64,000 bases of DNA from Cordilura impudica (Eukaryota > Arthropoda > Insecta > Diptera > Scathophagidae): assembly GCA_963682025.1 (NCBI GenBank), contig OY821521.1:121387383-121451382 (forward strand). The letters are read 5' to 3'. Both the position numbers and the translations under genes were made by a program. Below, piece by piece: positions 31,768 through 43,087 of the stretch. Under the pieces are notes generated by a model. It was not told the DNA's origin, did not search any database, and worked only from the letters and a program-made list of their open reading frames with translations. Position 1 is the first letter of the stretch, and each line of letters opens with the position of its first letter.

Positions 31768-32215
31768 ACTTATCTCATTTATTTAGATGTTAACAATTTA
31801 TATGGTTATGCTATGTCTCAATAACTTTGAATGGGAGGAATATTCTGAAAATTTCAATTTAAATGATGTGGAAGATGATTCACCAATTGATTACATATTG
31901 GAACTAGATTTAGAATATCCATCTTCTTTGCATGACTATCACAGCGACAATAATCAATTTATTCAACAATGTATTCAACATGGGGTTATTTTGAAGAAAA
32001 TACATAGAATTATTAAATTTAATCAATCGAATTGGTTGCAAAAGTATACTGGTTTGAATAACTATCATAGAACATTAGCTAAGAATTCGTTTGAACAAAA
32101 TTTTTTCAAGTTGTTAAACAATGTTGTCTATGGTAAGACTATGGAAAATGTCGATAAGAGAAAATATAATAAAATCGTATGTGAATGGGAGAGTAAAGGT
32201 ACGACATTGGGGGGC
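31768..32215 (+). pseudogene. polB: Polinton/Maverick-type protein-primed DNA polymerase B fragment
   Basis: The frame first gives YLDVNNLYGYAM (polymerase motif A, Asp plus NNLYG) near 31775-31815. After a frame change comes an FEWEEYSENFNLND segment, a shortened linker, then KNSFEQNFFKLLNNVVYGKTMENV (split here: KNSFEQNFF, then the motif B KLLNNVVYGK). This order matches type B polymerases of Polintons and related viruses. Motif C and the exonuclease domain are absent, so it is a small remnant, and an internal deletion lies near 31950. Confidence 0.75.
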
Positions 32216-32399
32216 TAGAGCTCGTATTTTTTTCATGCATTTATATATTGGATCATCTCATAGTGAACTAACAATAATTATTCAAATCTTAGAACTAATA
32301 CTTATCTTATTAAATCCGGCCAGTGCCAGAAAAAGTTTAATGTTTCTACAAAATGCGAAGTAAATAAATATTCATTGGCGCAGATAACCGCAAGCATTT

Positions 32400-33723
32400 A
32401 TTATGAGATCTGCAGTCACCTTCTTAGGCGTTGGTAGATGCGATTGTTGAGAAGGTCACGTGCTAAGAGATTCGGGTGAGTTTCTAGCTTTTTCAAGTAG
32501 CTTGAACAGTTTTTCATAATTTCGACTTTAACTAGGGGTACGTTTAATTTTCTATGAAATTGTGAGTTTCTCACATACCATGCGGCGCTGGTAATCAACT
32601 TTAGGATCTTATTTTGGCATCTTTGTATTTTCTCTATATTAGAAGCTGAAGCGGTTCCCCATATCTGTATACCGTAGCACCAAATCTGTTTCATGATTGA
32701 ATTATATATCAATAACTTGCACTCAAGACTTAGCTTTGAATTTCTGCTAATACGTTGAATTAGTTTTAATTTTATTTGTGTTAATTTTGAGTCTACGTGT
32801 TTGTTCCAAGACGGCGGTCAAGATGAAGTCCCAAATATTTTACATCAGAATGTTTGCGGTGTTTGCTGATGGTTTATTCGGATTTGAGTGCATGTTTCTC
32901 TTCTGAGCGTAAAAGTAACGTGGATACATATTTGTTCATTTATTCTTATTTTCCACCTGTGTAACCAGTACTCCAATTGTAAAACATGTTGTTGTAAAAG
33001 TGTTGATGCTGTTGAGGTGTCCTCATGAGTACTCAAAACTGCCGTGTCACCTGCAAAGGTTGAAGTAATCGTGTTTTCATTAGTTGGCATGTCCGCTGTA
33101 TAAAGAATGTATAGGAGCGGACCCAGAATACTGCCCCGTGGAACACCAGCTTTTATATCCGAAGGATATTGAGAATTTCCTGATTATTATATAGCTTTCC
33201 ATTAGTTTATGAACGTTTGAGGGCAACAACGTTTTAATTTAATAGAGTACACCCTCGTGCCAAACCTTATCGAAAGCTTACGAAACGTCAATAAAGGGAG
33301 CAGAGCGGTACTTTTTTTCTTCAAAGGCTTTTCTTGTAGCGCTTACTAACCTCTGGACTTGCTCAATGGTGCTGTGTCTTCGCTCAAATCCGAATTGATG
33401 TGCTGGGATGACGTTATTTTGATCTACAGGTGAAGGAAGCTTATTTACTAGTATTTTTCGAACAATTTTGGCAATAAACTGATTGGCCTGTAGGAATCGA
33501 CCTTTGTGTAACGAGCGAAACTTTCCATTCTGAGGGAAATATTCAAGGCGTAATATAGCGTTAAATATAAAAAGAATTATTCTCAATGCTATTCGGGGTA
33601 ACTCCAAAAGCATTTTATTACTGATCCCATCGATCCCCGATGCTTTTTTAGGGTTAAGATCAGAAATGGCCTTTTCAACCTCTTTAATCTCAAATCGAAG
33701 TGACACTGCACTGTGCTGGTTTA
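32400..33723 (-). pseudogene. Jockey LINE, ORF2 RT and C-terminus (outer element, 3' part)
   Basis: The minus strand shows RT entry at 33706-33278 (KKASGIDGISNKMLLELP, QFGFERRHSTIEQVQRL), an FAGD box at 33046-33057 (33090-32845) and a C-terminal domain at 32712-32416 (CYGIQIWGTAS, AAWYVRN, LNVP), as in Jockey/F/Doc elements. Frame breaks lie near 33278 and 32845. The same element continues upstream at 35951 after a LOA-like insertion, with target duplication TTACTGGTGGTA at 33724-33735. Confidence 0.85.
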
Positions 33724-33735
33724 TTACTGGTGGTA

Positions 33736-35938
33736 GGTTAGCTTAGGTTGAAAAAAGAGGAGCCATGCATACACATAGCTCATATCCGTTTTTACCCGGA
33801 TATACACTTAAGCCAGAAAGTCGGCTTGTGCGCTCTAGATCCTGGTGCTCATCCGGTTATCTACCCCTTATTTTACTTAGTTATTCGGTCTCGACAGCAA
33901 ATTTTCTTAGTGTTTTCCAGCGTATGCCCTAAGAGCGTATCCCCTAAGATGTCGTTGGATAAATGTCTGACCCTTGTTCCCGCAAATGCAGGACAGTAAC
34001 AAAGGTAGTGTTCTGGGGTCTCGTCATCCTCTCCACAAGCTCTGCATGTGCCCGATTCTGCCCGTCCTATACGGTATAGATGAGCCCTCAGTTCAGAGTG
34101 CCCAGTGAGGATGCCAATAATCCTACTCAGTTCCTTTCTATTTAGACTAAGAATTTCCTTAGTCTTCGAAGTGTTTGGAGAGCCCCATAATATCTTCGTA
34201 GCCCTACCCATGTCCGTTTCCTCCCAAATTGAAGTATGTGAACTGGTTGCCCACTCCGATAGTTTCAATTTGAGAGACTGGAAAGGTATTGGGTGTTTCA
34301 AATTGACTCCCTCCAGGAAAGAACCCTTCCTGGCCAGTTCGTCTGCAATCTCGTTTCCCATTATACTACTGTGTCCTGGGATCCAAACGATTTCAAGTCT
34401 ACCTCTTGTAGTGAAGTTTGTAATATCTTCCTTACATCTGAGGACAGTCCTTGATCTAGTTTTGTCCGAAGATATCGCCCTGATAGCCGCTAGACTGTCA
34501 TTTTCAGTATATTCATTTTGTACAATATTTCTTAAAGCTAGACCCGCGAAGCCATTTGGCTTGTCTGCAGAAAATATTTTCACGTCTCCGGGGCTTGGGA
34601 TTGCCCATGCGTCAATAGATGTTATGCATTCCGTTATCGCGACCACTTCGGCCTGAAAGACAGAGTTGTGGTCCGGAATGCGTAGGTATATGCCATTGGA
34701 ACGGTCTTCATCATAGGAACCTGTGCCCGTCCTACCATGCAGACTAGATCCGTCTGTGTAATAGTGTGACCCTGGAAGGTTTTGTAGAATATTTCCGTTC
34801 AACCAGCTTTCCCTCTCAGGTATCCTTATACTGCAGGGTGTGTTTGTCGACACTTCCGCGATTTTATGACAGTTAAAATCCACTGTGTTGAATTCCGGTA
34901 TCTGGTCCAATATTGGTTGGTGTCTGGTCATATGGTCGGTGATGTATTCCCCTGTTACCCTAAGTCGTAACATGGCCAGAGCTGCCTCACATTTAATTCT
35001 AATCTCGATCGGGTGTAGAGATAGAATCGTCTCTAAAGCCCTCGTAGATGTAGAGGCGTTGTATCTTTTAGAATGGTTTAATATAGCATTTCCTGTTCAT
35101 TGATGTCCATATGACTACGGATACGTAAGTTAGAATTGGTCTAACGACGCTTGTGTATAGCCAATGCGTCATCCTCGGGTTTAAACCCCATTTTGAACTT
35201 ATAGCTCTTCTACAAATGGCCCATATTCGGTGAGCTTTCGCGACTCTGCTCTCAATATGTCCTTCCAAGTGAAATTTTTGTCGAAAATCACCTCAAGGTA
35301 TTTCACCGTTTGTGTGATTCTAATCGTTTTGTCCTGGAAGCGGGGTTCATCAAATTCGACTATTCTCGTCTTCATAGTAAAGAGGCATATTTCAGTCTTT
35401 TCCGGGTTCACGTTTAATCCCCTCGATTGTGCCCAATCATATGCTATTTCGAGTGCATCCGATGCCCTCCTACATAAATTTCTAGGATCTTCCCCCTTAA
35501 CAGTATCGCTACATCGTCTGCGTAGCAGACAGGTTGGAAACCTTTATTGGCTAGAATCCTTAGAAGACTGTTTATACTGGTCACCCCGAGAAGGGGGGAT
35601 AAAATTCCCCCTTGAAGTGTCCCACAACAAACCCTGTCTCTTATATTAATGCCACCAACCTCGCAACTTATCCATCTATTCCCTAGAATGTGACTGATCC
35701 AGGCTTTGATATCCCGGTCGATGTCGGATCGTTCTAGGGATGGGAGTAGCGTATTGGTTGATACATTGTTGAAAGCTCCTTCTATATCAATGAATATAGC
35801 TAGAGTGAAGATTTTTAGATCAAAAGATCTTTCGATGTGGTTAAATACTTCATGAAGCGCAGTTTCCACTGAGCGTCCCTATAAATAAGCGTGTTGTTTG
35901 AACATCAATAGCTCATTTGGGATTTGAGATTTAACCTT
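33736..35938 (-). pseudogene. LOA-like LINE insertion (RT, RNase H, C-terminal CCHC), 5'-truncated
   Basis: RT at 35869-35444 has FIDIEGAFNNV, GTLQGGILSPLL and CYADDVAILL. Thumb pieces follow at 35411-35199 and 35268-35068. The frame at 34973-33873 is 366 codons long and holds RNase H (YYTDGSSLHG, FQAEVVAITEC, IADELAR) and then CRACGEDDETPEHYLCYC, a CCHC module. An RNase H domain after RT is typical of the I/LOA group. The 5' end is truncated inside RT at 35938, and stop and frame changes break the RT part. Identical 12-bp flanks (33724-33735 and 35939-35950) prove insertion into the Jockey element. Confidence 0.88.
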
Positions 35939-35950
35939 TTACTGGTGGTA

Positions 35951-36810
35951 ACTCATTTATTGAACTAGTAGTTATATTTGGAGTAGAAACTTTGTTCAAA
36001 TTTTTTACAAATAGATCGCCTTTTTCTATATCATTTCTAGACCAACCTCCATTTTGCATTCTTAATGGCGGTTTACGTCCACGGGTCTTTTAAGATTTTT
36101 TGTAGCTCGCCATAACGGGTAATCAGTTCTTGAAGTCGGATCTAATTTTTCGAGATATCAGTTTAAGTTATCATGTCTCTGGGTTTTAATCAACTTTCTT
36201 AAAATTGATGTACATACAGTTGCTACTCTCTTCGAATTCTTTTTTCATTTAGTAGCCGCTCGACATCTACCGAACAAGTTCTATACTCTCTTGTGTGTCG
36301 GGGGGTAACCTATCCGTACAATGGGTACTGAGTAACTTTCTATACTCTAACCAATCTATAATACTTGTTGGCGCTAAACTACCATTCGGGGGCACAATTT
36401 CTCGGGGGTTAGAAATAGTAACAATAACTGGAGTTCCAATGAGAATTCAGCATTTATAAGTTCTCTCGCAATGTTTTTCGTTACTCCAAAATCGATTAAG
36501 TTGGGAATCTTTTGTCTAACTGTCGGCCTGTATGTTGGTTCTCCGGTTGATATAACATCTATGCCCGTATTAGAAATTGTGCCAAACAAAACACGGCCTT
36601 TCGGGGAAATTAAACGTGACCCCCAGAATTTATACTTGGCATTGTAATCGCGGGCAGCAAGAAAACGAGGGCCAAGTGATTCAAAAAATCTGCATTGACC
36701 TTCCGTTATAGAAAATCTTGATGGAGAATATATTGACGAGATAACTAAATTGTTATCAAATTCCTCAAAGCAGATTGTAGTAGCTTGAAGGTGTTGTGAG
36801 ATTTATATTA
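35951..36810 (-). pseudogene. Jockey LINE, endonuclease C-terminal part and RT linker
   Basis: The minus strand continues the outer Jockey element. The linker lies at about 36310-35951 (LDPTSRTDYPLWRATKNL, NGGWSRNDIEKGDLF). The endonuclease at 36810-36374 includes FESLGPRFLAARDYNAKY and STGEPTYRPTVRQKIPNLIDF. Several stops and shifts are present. Part of the linker recurs at 61520-61830 as a separate Jockey fragment. Confidence 0.8.
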
Positions 36811-36889
36811 AAATTATAACACAAGTTTATTTTTTATATTTTAAAAGTCAAATACCGAATGATTTTTATTTTACAAATTTTCTTATATC

Positions 36890-37680
36890 AAACAAGTAAG
36901 AAAATTATAGTCGGTCGAGACCGACTATACGATACCCTATACCATGCGTTTAGAGACCCTATCTCTTAGGCCCAACTAACTGGTCATAGAAAATAAGCTA
37001 AAACCAAATTTGAGTGGGATTTTTATTAATTTTTTTGGCTGCAGATATGAAAAAGTTCATATCGGATGCTATATCTATATAGGGACTTGGTCCAAAAATG
37101 GACCGATCCTGATCATGTTTGGTAAAGTCTCTTGTATTTTGCAAAAATATATACAAACAAAATTTGAGAAGAATCAGTGCAATATTTTTGTTTTTTAATA
37201 GATTTAAGTGAAGATCGGGAAGCAGCTCTATATGGGGTCAAAGGGATCATTTTTAGACTACTCATTAATGGATGTAATGAACGCATATAAACCCAATTTG
37301 AGTAAGATCTATATGACAATTTGGATCTTATGGCAATTTATGTCCATTTCATATGGGTAATTTGTACGGGGGCTAGGTCTGAACATGGACCGATTCTCAC
37401 AAATTTCAATAGCGTTCATCCCATGGCCGATAAAAGCTTATATACCAAATTTCATCAAAATATATTCATATTTGCGACCTGCAGTTTGATTACAAGGTTT
37501 ACATGGACACACAGACGGACGGACGGACGGACATTGTTAAATCAACTCAGAAAGTGATTCTGATTCGATCGGTATAATTAAAGATGGGTCTAGGTCAAAT
37601 ATTTTTGGTTGTTACAAACAGCAGCACAAAGTCATTATACCCAAACCACATAGTGGTATAGGGTATAAAAACTAAAAGGT
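36890..37680. mobile_element. ~790-bp dispersed repeat with inverted GATACCCTATACCA ends
   Basis: The left end has GATACCCTATACCAT and the right end GTGGTATAGGGTAT, an inverted match. The interior has an (ACGG)n tract at about 37511-37530 (CAGACGGACGG) and no convincing ORF. It lies between two halves of the Jockey endonuclease. I recognise this kind of repeat as abundant in muscoid flies, but have no formal family name. Confidence 0.65.
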
Positions 37681-37689
37681 CTAAGGAAA

Positions 37690-38022
37690 TTTATAAATTT
37701 AATTAAATAATTTCTTTTTTTTTTAACAAGTGTTTTAAATGCAAAGTGTTCTCTGATAGCTACAAAGGTAATCTGCACAATGATCACACATTAGATGATG
37801 CTTCAGTCAAGATTTAATAATAATGGCTGAGCCACCACATGCTCTGCCTCTGGATCCTTTGTATCATACAAAATATATCCACGCAATGAGAATTGTCTCC
37901 TAGAAGTCAAATGAGTTTCAGAGACAAGCAATATATCGATTTGCTTGTCTTTTAGGAAACAGGCCAGTTTTTCTTTATTGTGGCTTAAGCCGTTTGCGTT
38001 CCAGTAAAATTTTTTTAAACAG
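37690..38022 (-). pseudogene. Jockey LINE, endonuclease N-terminal part
   Basis: The minus strand begins FYWNANGLSHNKEKLACFL, then IDILLVSETHLTSRRQF and a YDTKDPEAEH segment, followed after a shift by ACGGSAIIIKS. These are the first motifs of the Jockey apurinic-type endonuclease (Asn of WNANGL, Glu of SETH). The coding continues beyond the dispersed repeat at 36810. Confidence 0.8.
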
Positions 38023-38099
38023 TTAATTGTTTATGATTCGAGGGATCGTTTCGTGGATTTAAAACATTGGGAGGCTGACTCTGAGAGCGTAGTACATTT

Positions 38100-38378
38100 G
38101 AGTATGATTTCAAATGCTGCGATTGAACTGGATTCTGTGGTGGTTTTGGGAGGCTTCTACGTTAGCTTATGATTGCGCGTTAGTAGTTACATGTACGGGT
38201 GAGACATATTTTTTGACTTTAATTTCGTTATAAATTGCCGAATAAACTGGGCACCCCCGGTAGTTTGCTGTACAACACTTACTGATGGAAGCTTACAGTA
38301 TGCCCTTGTATGCCCGAACTCCTGGCAGTTCAAACACTGAACCGGGCCTTTCCTCTTGTGCGAACAACCGCATAACAG
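38100..38378 (-). pseudogene. Jockey LINE, ORF1 (Gag) C-terminal zinc knuckle
   Basis: The minus strand has PVQCLNCQEFGHTRAYCKLP, a CCHC knuckle (Cys-x2-Cys-x4-His-x4-Cys) as in Jockey ORF1. The tail is Gln/Asn/Ser-rich with frame changes. Upstream the ORF is cut by a PLE fragment at 38379, so the Gag N-terminus is absent. Confidence 0.75.
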
Positions 38379-38640
38379 TGATTTTTCATATCTTTCAGAC
38401 AATTCCGGAATATAGGTCAATGATTTAAATATTTTAGAATTTACAGCGCGTTTTAAATTAACTTATTTTTCTTTTTTATATTCACATATTAAGATATTCG
38501 TTATCTTTGGAAAATTATTACCGGACAGTATATTTTTAATTTTATTAATATTTTCCATGTGGAATTCAACGTCACTAATGTTTAAACCCCTTTTTATAAG
38601 GTATTTATAATCATAATCTTCGGGTGTTTTGAGTAATAAT
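38379..38640 (-). pseudogene. PLE fragment, inverted: RT thumb and linker
   Basis: The minus strand reads HPKIMIINT, then LNISDVEFHMENINKIKNIL, LSGNNFPKITN and, after one stop, SKIFKSLTYIPELSERYEKS. This suits the RT thumb and RT-to-endonuclease linker of PLEs. Bases 38379-38441 are an inverted near-identical copy of about 38672-38735 in the + strand PLE piece next door, so two PLE fragments lie head to head. Confidence 0.65.
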
Positions 38641-38654
38641 TGATGATTCTGTTG

Positions 38655-39196
38655 TTTTCCCGAATGACTGTTGTAAATCCTAAAATATTTAAATCATTGA
38701 CCTATATTCCGGAATTGTCTGAAAGATTTGAAAAATCAAAATTATCTAATGAAGAAAATTGGAAAATAGCTAATAAAACTAACAACACCCTAACAAAACT
38801 ATACGGAAGCCCTAAAGATAAATTAGATAAATTTGAAAAATCTAACGTAATATATAAAATACCGTGTAATGGCAACGGGCAGGATGATTGCAACAAGTTT
38901 TACGTAGGTACCACAAAAAATAAACTTAAAACTAGAATAGCACAACATCTCTTCAAAGATTGAAAACCACTACATCTACACAGAAAACAGCGTTAGTGAA
39001 CCACTGCATATATGGAAAACATACACCAGATTTTGCTAACGCACAAGTATTACAAAGCGAGAATAATTATAAACGACGTTTCTTACTAGAGATGCTGCAT
39101 ATTATCAATATTCCAACAAACAAGAGAGTAAATTTTAAAGCCGATGTAGAAAGCTGTGCTCAATCGTATCGACATCTTGTTAACCAACGATCATAG
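38655..39196 (+). pseudogene. PLE copy 1, linker and GIY-YIG endonuclease domain
   Basis: PKIFKSLTYIPELSERFEK is followed by NVIYKIPC and NKFYVGTTKNKLKTRIAQH. These supply the GIY-YIG-type motifs (Ile-Tyr, Tyr-Val-Gly) plus the conserved Arg and His. Then come KTALVNHCIYGKHTPDF and RRFLLEMLHI with the conserved Glu. A 4-base deletion near 38948 breaks the frame. GIY-YIG endonucleases nick target DNA for PLE insertion. The RT core is missing. Confidence 0.85.
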
Positions 39197-39414
39197 TGCA
39201 ATACACATTTTTAACTCACTGCAATATTAGACGTTGATGGAGACATAGCTAGTAGGTTTAAGCATTATGTTTATTAGATATTAATGCAAGAATTTAGTGT
39301 GGTTTTTACTTTTTACTGTGTGGTTATTTTGCCTATTGTATATTTTTGTTGTTTTCTAAAATAATGATGTTTGTACTTACTTCTTTATTTACATTGTGCA
39401 TTTCAGAATTATTC

Positions 39415-39443
39415 CTGATGATGCATTTCAAGGAAAAGCGAAA
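39415..39443 (+). ncRNA. Degenerate hammerhead-like core in PLE 3' region
   Basis: CTGATGA at 39415-39421 and GAAA at 39440-39443 enclose a weak stem. Flanking stems are poor. The same core occurs in copies 2 and 3. By position it parallels the strong hammerheads in the 496-bp repeats. Confidence 0.3.
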
Positions 39444-39506
39444 TATTGAATAAATAAAGAATATTTATACAAAACAACTTAGACTTCGAGCCTGAACATT
39501 TTATTT

Positions 39507-40860
39507 TGAATAATAAATAATAAATAATAAATATTTAATAATAAATAATAAATAATAAATAATAAATAATAAATAATAAATAATAAATAATAAATAATAA
39601 ATAATAAATAATAAATAATAATAAATAATAAATAATAAATAATAATAAATAATAAATAATAAATAATAAATAATAAATAATAAATAATAAATAATAAATA
39701 ATAAATAATAAATAATAAATAATAAATAATAAATAATAAATAATAAATAATAAATAATAAATAATAAATAATAAATAATAAATAATAAATAATAAATAAT
39801 AAATAATAAATAATAAATAATAAATAATAAATAATAAATAATAAATAATAAATAATAAATAATAAATAATAAATAATAAATAATAAATAATAAATAATAA
39901 ATAATAAATAATAAATAATAAATAATAAATAATAAATAATAAATAATAAATAATAAATAATAAATAATAAATAATAAATAATAAATAATAAATAATAAAT
40001 AATAAATAATAAATAATAAATAATAAATAATAAATAATAAATAATAAATAATAAATAATAAATAATAAATAATAAATAATAAATAATAAATAATAAATAA
40101 TAAATAATAAATAATAAATAATAAATAATAAATAATAAATAATAAATAATAAATAATAAATAATAAATAATAAATAATAAATAATAAATAATAAATAATA
40201 AATAATAAATAATAAATAATAAATAATAAATAATAAATAATAAATAATAAATAATAAATAATAAATAATAAATAATAAATAATAAATAATAAATAATAAA
40301 TAATAAATAATAAATAATAAATAATAAATAATAAGTAATAAATAATAAATAATAAATAATAAATAATAAATAATAAAAAATAATAAATAATAAATAATAA
40401 ATAATAAATAATAAATAATAAATAATAAATAATAAATAATAAATAATAAATAATAAAAAATAAATAATAAATAATAAATAATAAATAATAAATAATAAAT
40501 AATAAATAATAAATAATAATAAATAATAAATAATAAATAATAAATAATAAATAATAAATAATAAATAAATAATAAATAATAAATAATAAATAATAAATAA
40601 TAAATAATAAATAATAAATAATAAATAATAAATAATAAATAATAAATAATAAATAATTAATAAATAATAAATAATAAATAATAAATAAATAATAAATAAA
40701 TAATAAATAAATAATAAATTATAATAAATAATAAATCAATAATTAATAAATAATAAATAAATAAATAATAAATTTATTATTTAAATGTTTATTATTAAAA
40801 TAAATAATAAATAAATAAATAGTAAATAATAAATCATAAATAATAAATAAATAATAAGTA
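39507..40860. repeat. (TAATAAA)n heptamer array 1, ~1.35 kb
   Basis: An almost uninterrupted 7-base repeat begins right after the PLE end (GAGCCTGAACATTTTATTTTGAATAA, quoted as position about 39488-39512) and degenerates near 40740. It runs into the 5' end of the I-like LINE. Confidence 0.97.
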
Positions 40861-40970
40861 TATTCAGTTGTGTTTTTATAAAACGGCGCGTTTAAAAATG
40901 TGATATTTTCCTCTTTTATTATATTTTTGTTTTTACCTGCACGCATTGCATATATAAACAAGTATCGACA

Positions 40971-41251
40971 ATGAGCAGGGCCCCGCCACCAGGTGGGGGC
41001 AACAAATTTGATGCTTCCCCCCAAGGAAAAAAGATAATGCCGGAAAAATACGATGGATTCCAATTTTTCACCAAATTTTTCACTAGTGAACAACAAAGAA
41101 AATCCAAAATTCGTTATTATGAAGTGCACAAATCCAGAACAACCTTTTAATTCACTAAACATTTTTTTTATTTAGCAAAGCCCTAAATGGAATGATCTCA
41201 GAAAGCTAAAGAAAAATGACAGAATTCACACCAGATGTTAATCTTTTAATA
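40971..41251 (+). pseudogene. I-like LINE unit 1, ORF1 N-terminal part
   Basis: ATG at 40971 opens MSRAPPPGGGNKFDAS, continuing PEKYDGFQ. Unit 1 keeps about 70 bases here that are absent in units 2 and 3. The frame breaks and continues to the hAT insertion at 41260. Confidence 0.6.
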
Positions 41252-41259
41252 CTTACAAC

Positions 41260-43087
41260 TAAGGATGAAGCAAAACCATCGATGCTACGAAAACATCGAC
41301 CCAAAACCATCGAAAAAAAATAAGCATCAAATTTTTGTTAATTTTATGTCTGTAATATAAACGATTATATTAAACACAAAATTTTTTAATCATTATACCA
41401 AAGTTTCGTTAGCAAAGAGCTCAAAAATATTAGTTTTGATGCAAATTTTCCATCCAATTTATTTCTTGCGTTGCAAGTTATTAGACCGACTTTTGAAAAG
41501 AACCGCTCGGAAGGCGCCGACGTTGCTGTCGTTGATAAATATATAAGTGCAACTTTAGACAGTAATGGATAGGTTGAGGCCATTTCAGTCCAAAACACCA
41601 GCGGCTTTTGCCCCATTTTTTCAGCAGGTGCTTCTGAAATTAAAGTAATTTGTAAAAAAAAAATAGTTGAATTGAATGTGGATCATTTATACTTAAGGAA
41701 ACTTCGGAATGGTTGCTTCTTAATTCGTGTTCTGTTGAAGAAGTAGTATTTCTATGCCATATCTTTTAAATCACTTTGTTGTCATTCTGGCTCTGATTCT
41801 TATCTCCAGAATCCGATTCGGAAAAAGTTGCTGAACATGATATGTTCAATGCTTCGTTTTGTTTCACAATCCGATCAATCATTTACAAAGTTTCTGGAGT
41901 TGAAGGGGATCTTTGAAGTAAATTGTTTTGAACCGAGGGTCCAAAATTGTTGCCATACTCAACAGTGAAGAATGTTCAATCCCAACAATTTTTTTTTCCA
42001 ATTCAACTAATGGTTGCTTTTAAAACTTTAGGCATATATCTTCTTTGGGGTAATTTTTGCATTTTGTCTTTCAGAATATGAGCAATGGCAATTGGTAGAA
42101 TACTTGTTAAGTATTGGTCTCCACATATTTCTGTTGTAGCTGTATCCAATGGCTGTAAAATGTTTACATTAATGGCGCTGATGAATATTAATTTAAAATA
42201 ATGTTGACAAATGGCCGCAAAGTTCCATCTCGTCAGGCATACTCTGAATCAGCTTTTTGTCAATATTTTTTCTTAGTTGATCACTTGTCACCACACTATG
42301 CTTAAACCATTTAACGATTTTCTTTACACGATCAAGGGCGTTCTAAGGCTCGCTGAGCAACTAAATTAAGATTGTGCGCAAAGCAGTGTATGTGTTTTTT
42401 TTGGTCGAATGCTAAACGTGCTGCTTTCACTATATTTGCTGCCCCATCGGTGAATATCACAACAAGGTCTTGTGGATCTAATTCCCAATCTGCGCACAGG
42501 TTTCTTAATTTATAGGCGAGATATTCAGCCGTGTGCTGATGAAATGAACGGTTGCACTCAAATAACTGTGCATCTGGATGTCAGTCCAAGCAACAGTAGT
42601 AATTGTAAAATTTTTTTCCCTAAACTTTTCCTTTAAAACATGTTGCATTGCATCCAATTTCTCGTTGATCATTCTTTTTATAGTGCAACGGCTTGCCACT
42701 AAATAGTGAGGCGCATAAACTTTCATAACTCTAAAAAAAACCCTTTCTTTCCACCGTTCTTATGGGTTGCATAACTTGGCATATCATAAAAACAATTGCC
42801 TGGATTTTTTTTCGTTTCCTTTGCCTCCATCCTTAAAGTCTTTTATACGAAATGAAATGCCGACGTTATAGACTGTTGAGAAGGAAATGATGGCAGCTGA
42901 AAGGGGTGTTATTTTTTTTTAATATAACATAACTTCAAAGAGTTAAAATATATATTTTTGAATAATATCAATCAAAATCGTCGATGTTAGAAAAAACATC
43001 AGACAAAACCATCGATGGCAAAAATATCGAACATCGAATGCAAACCATCGATGTTATGAAAACATCGAACATCGATGCTCACTACTA
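41260..43087 (-). mobile_element. hAT transposon relic, copy 1
   Basis: Flanked by the 8-bp duplication CTTACAAC (41252-41259 and 43088-43095), the size produced by hAT elements. Imperfect inverted ends are rich in CATCGATG/AACATCGA. The minus strand keeps a hAT C-terminal dimerisation piece at 41616-41386 (TSAPSERFFSKVGLI, RNKL) and an N-terminal-side piece at 42726-42505 (RCTIKRMINEK, TTVAWTDIQMHSYLSATVHFI). It is inserted in the ORF1 of the I-like LINE. The transposase is heavily decayed. Confidence 0.85.

Noticed and set aside
34105..34656. 183-codon + strand ORF
   Set aside because: Lies opposite the well-supported RNase H frame of the LOA-like LINE.
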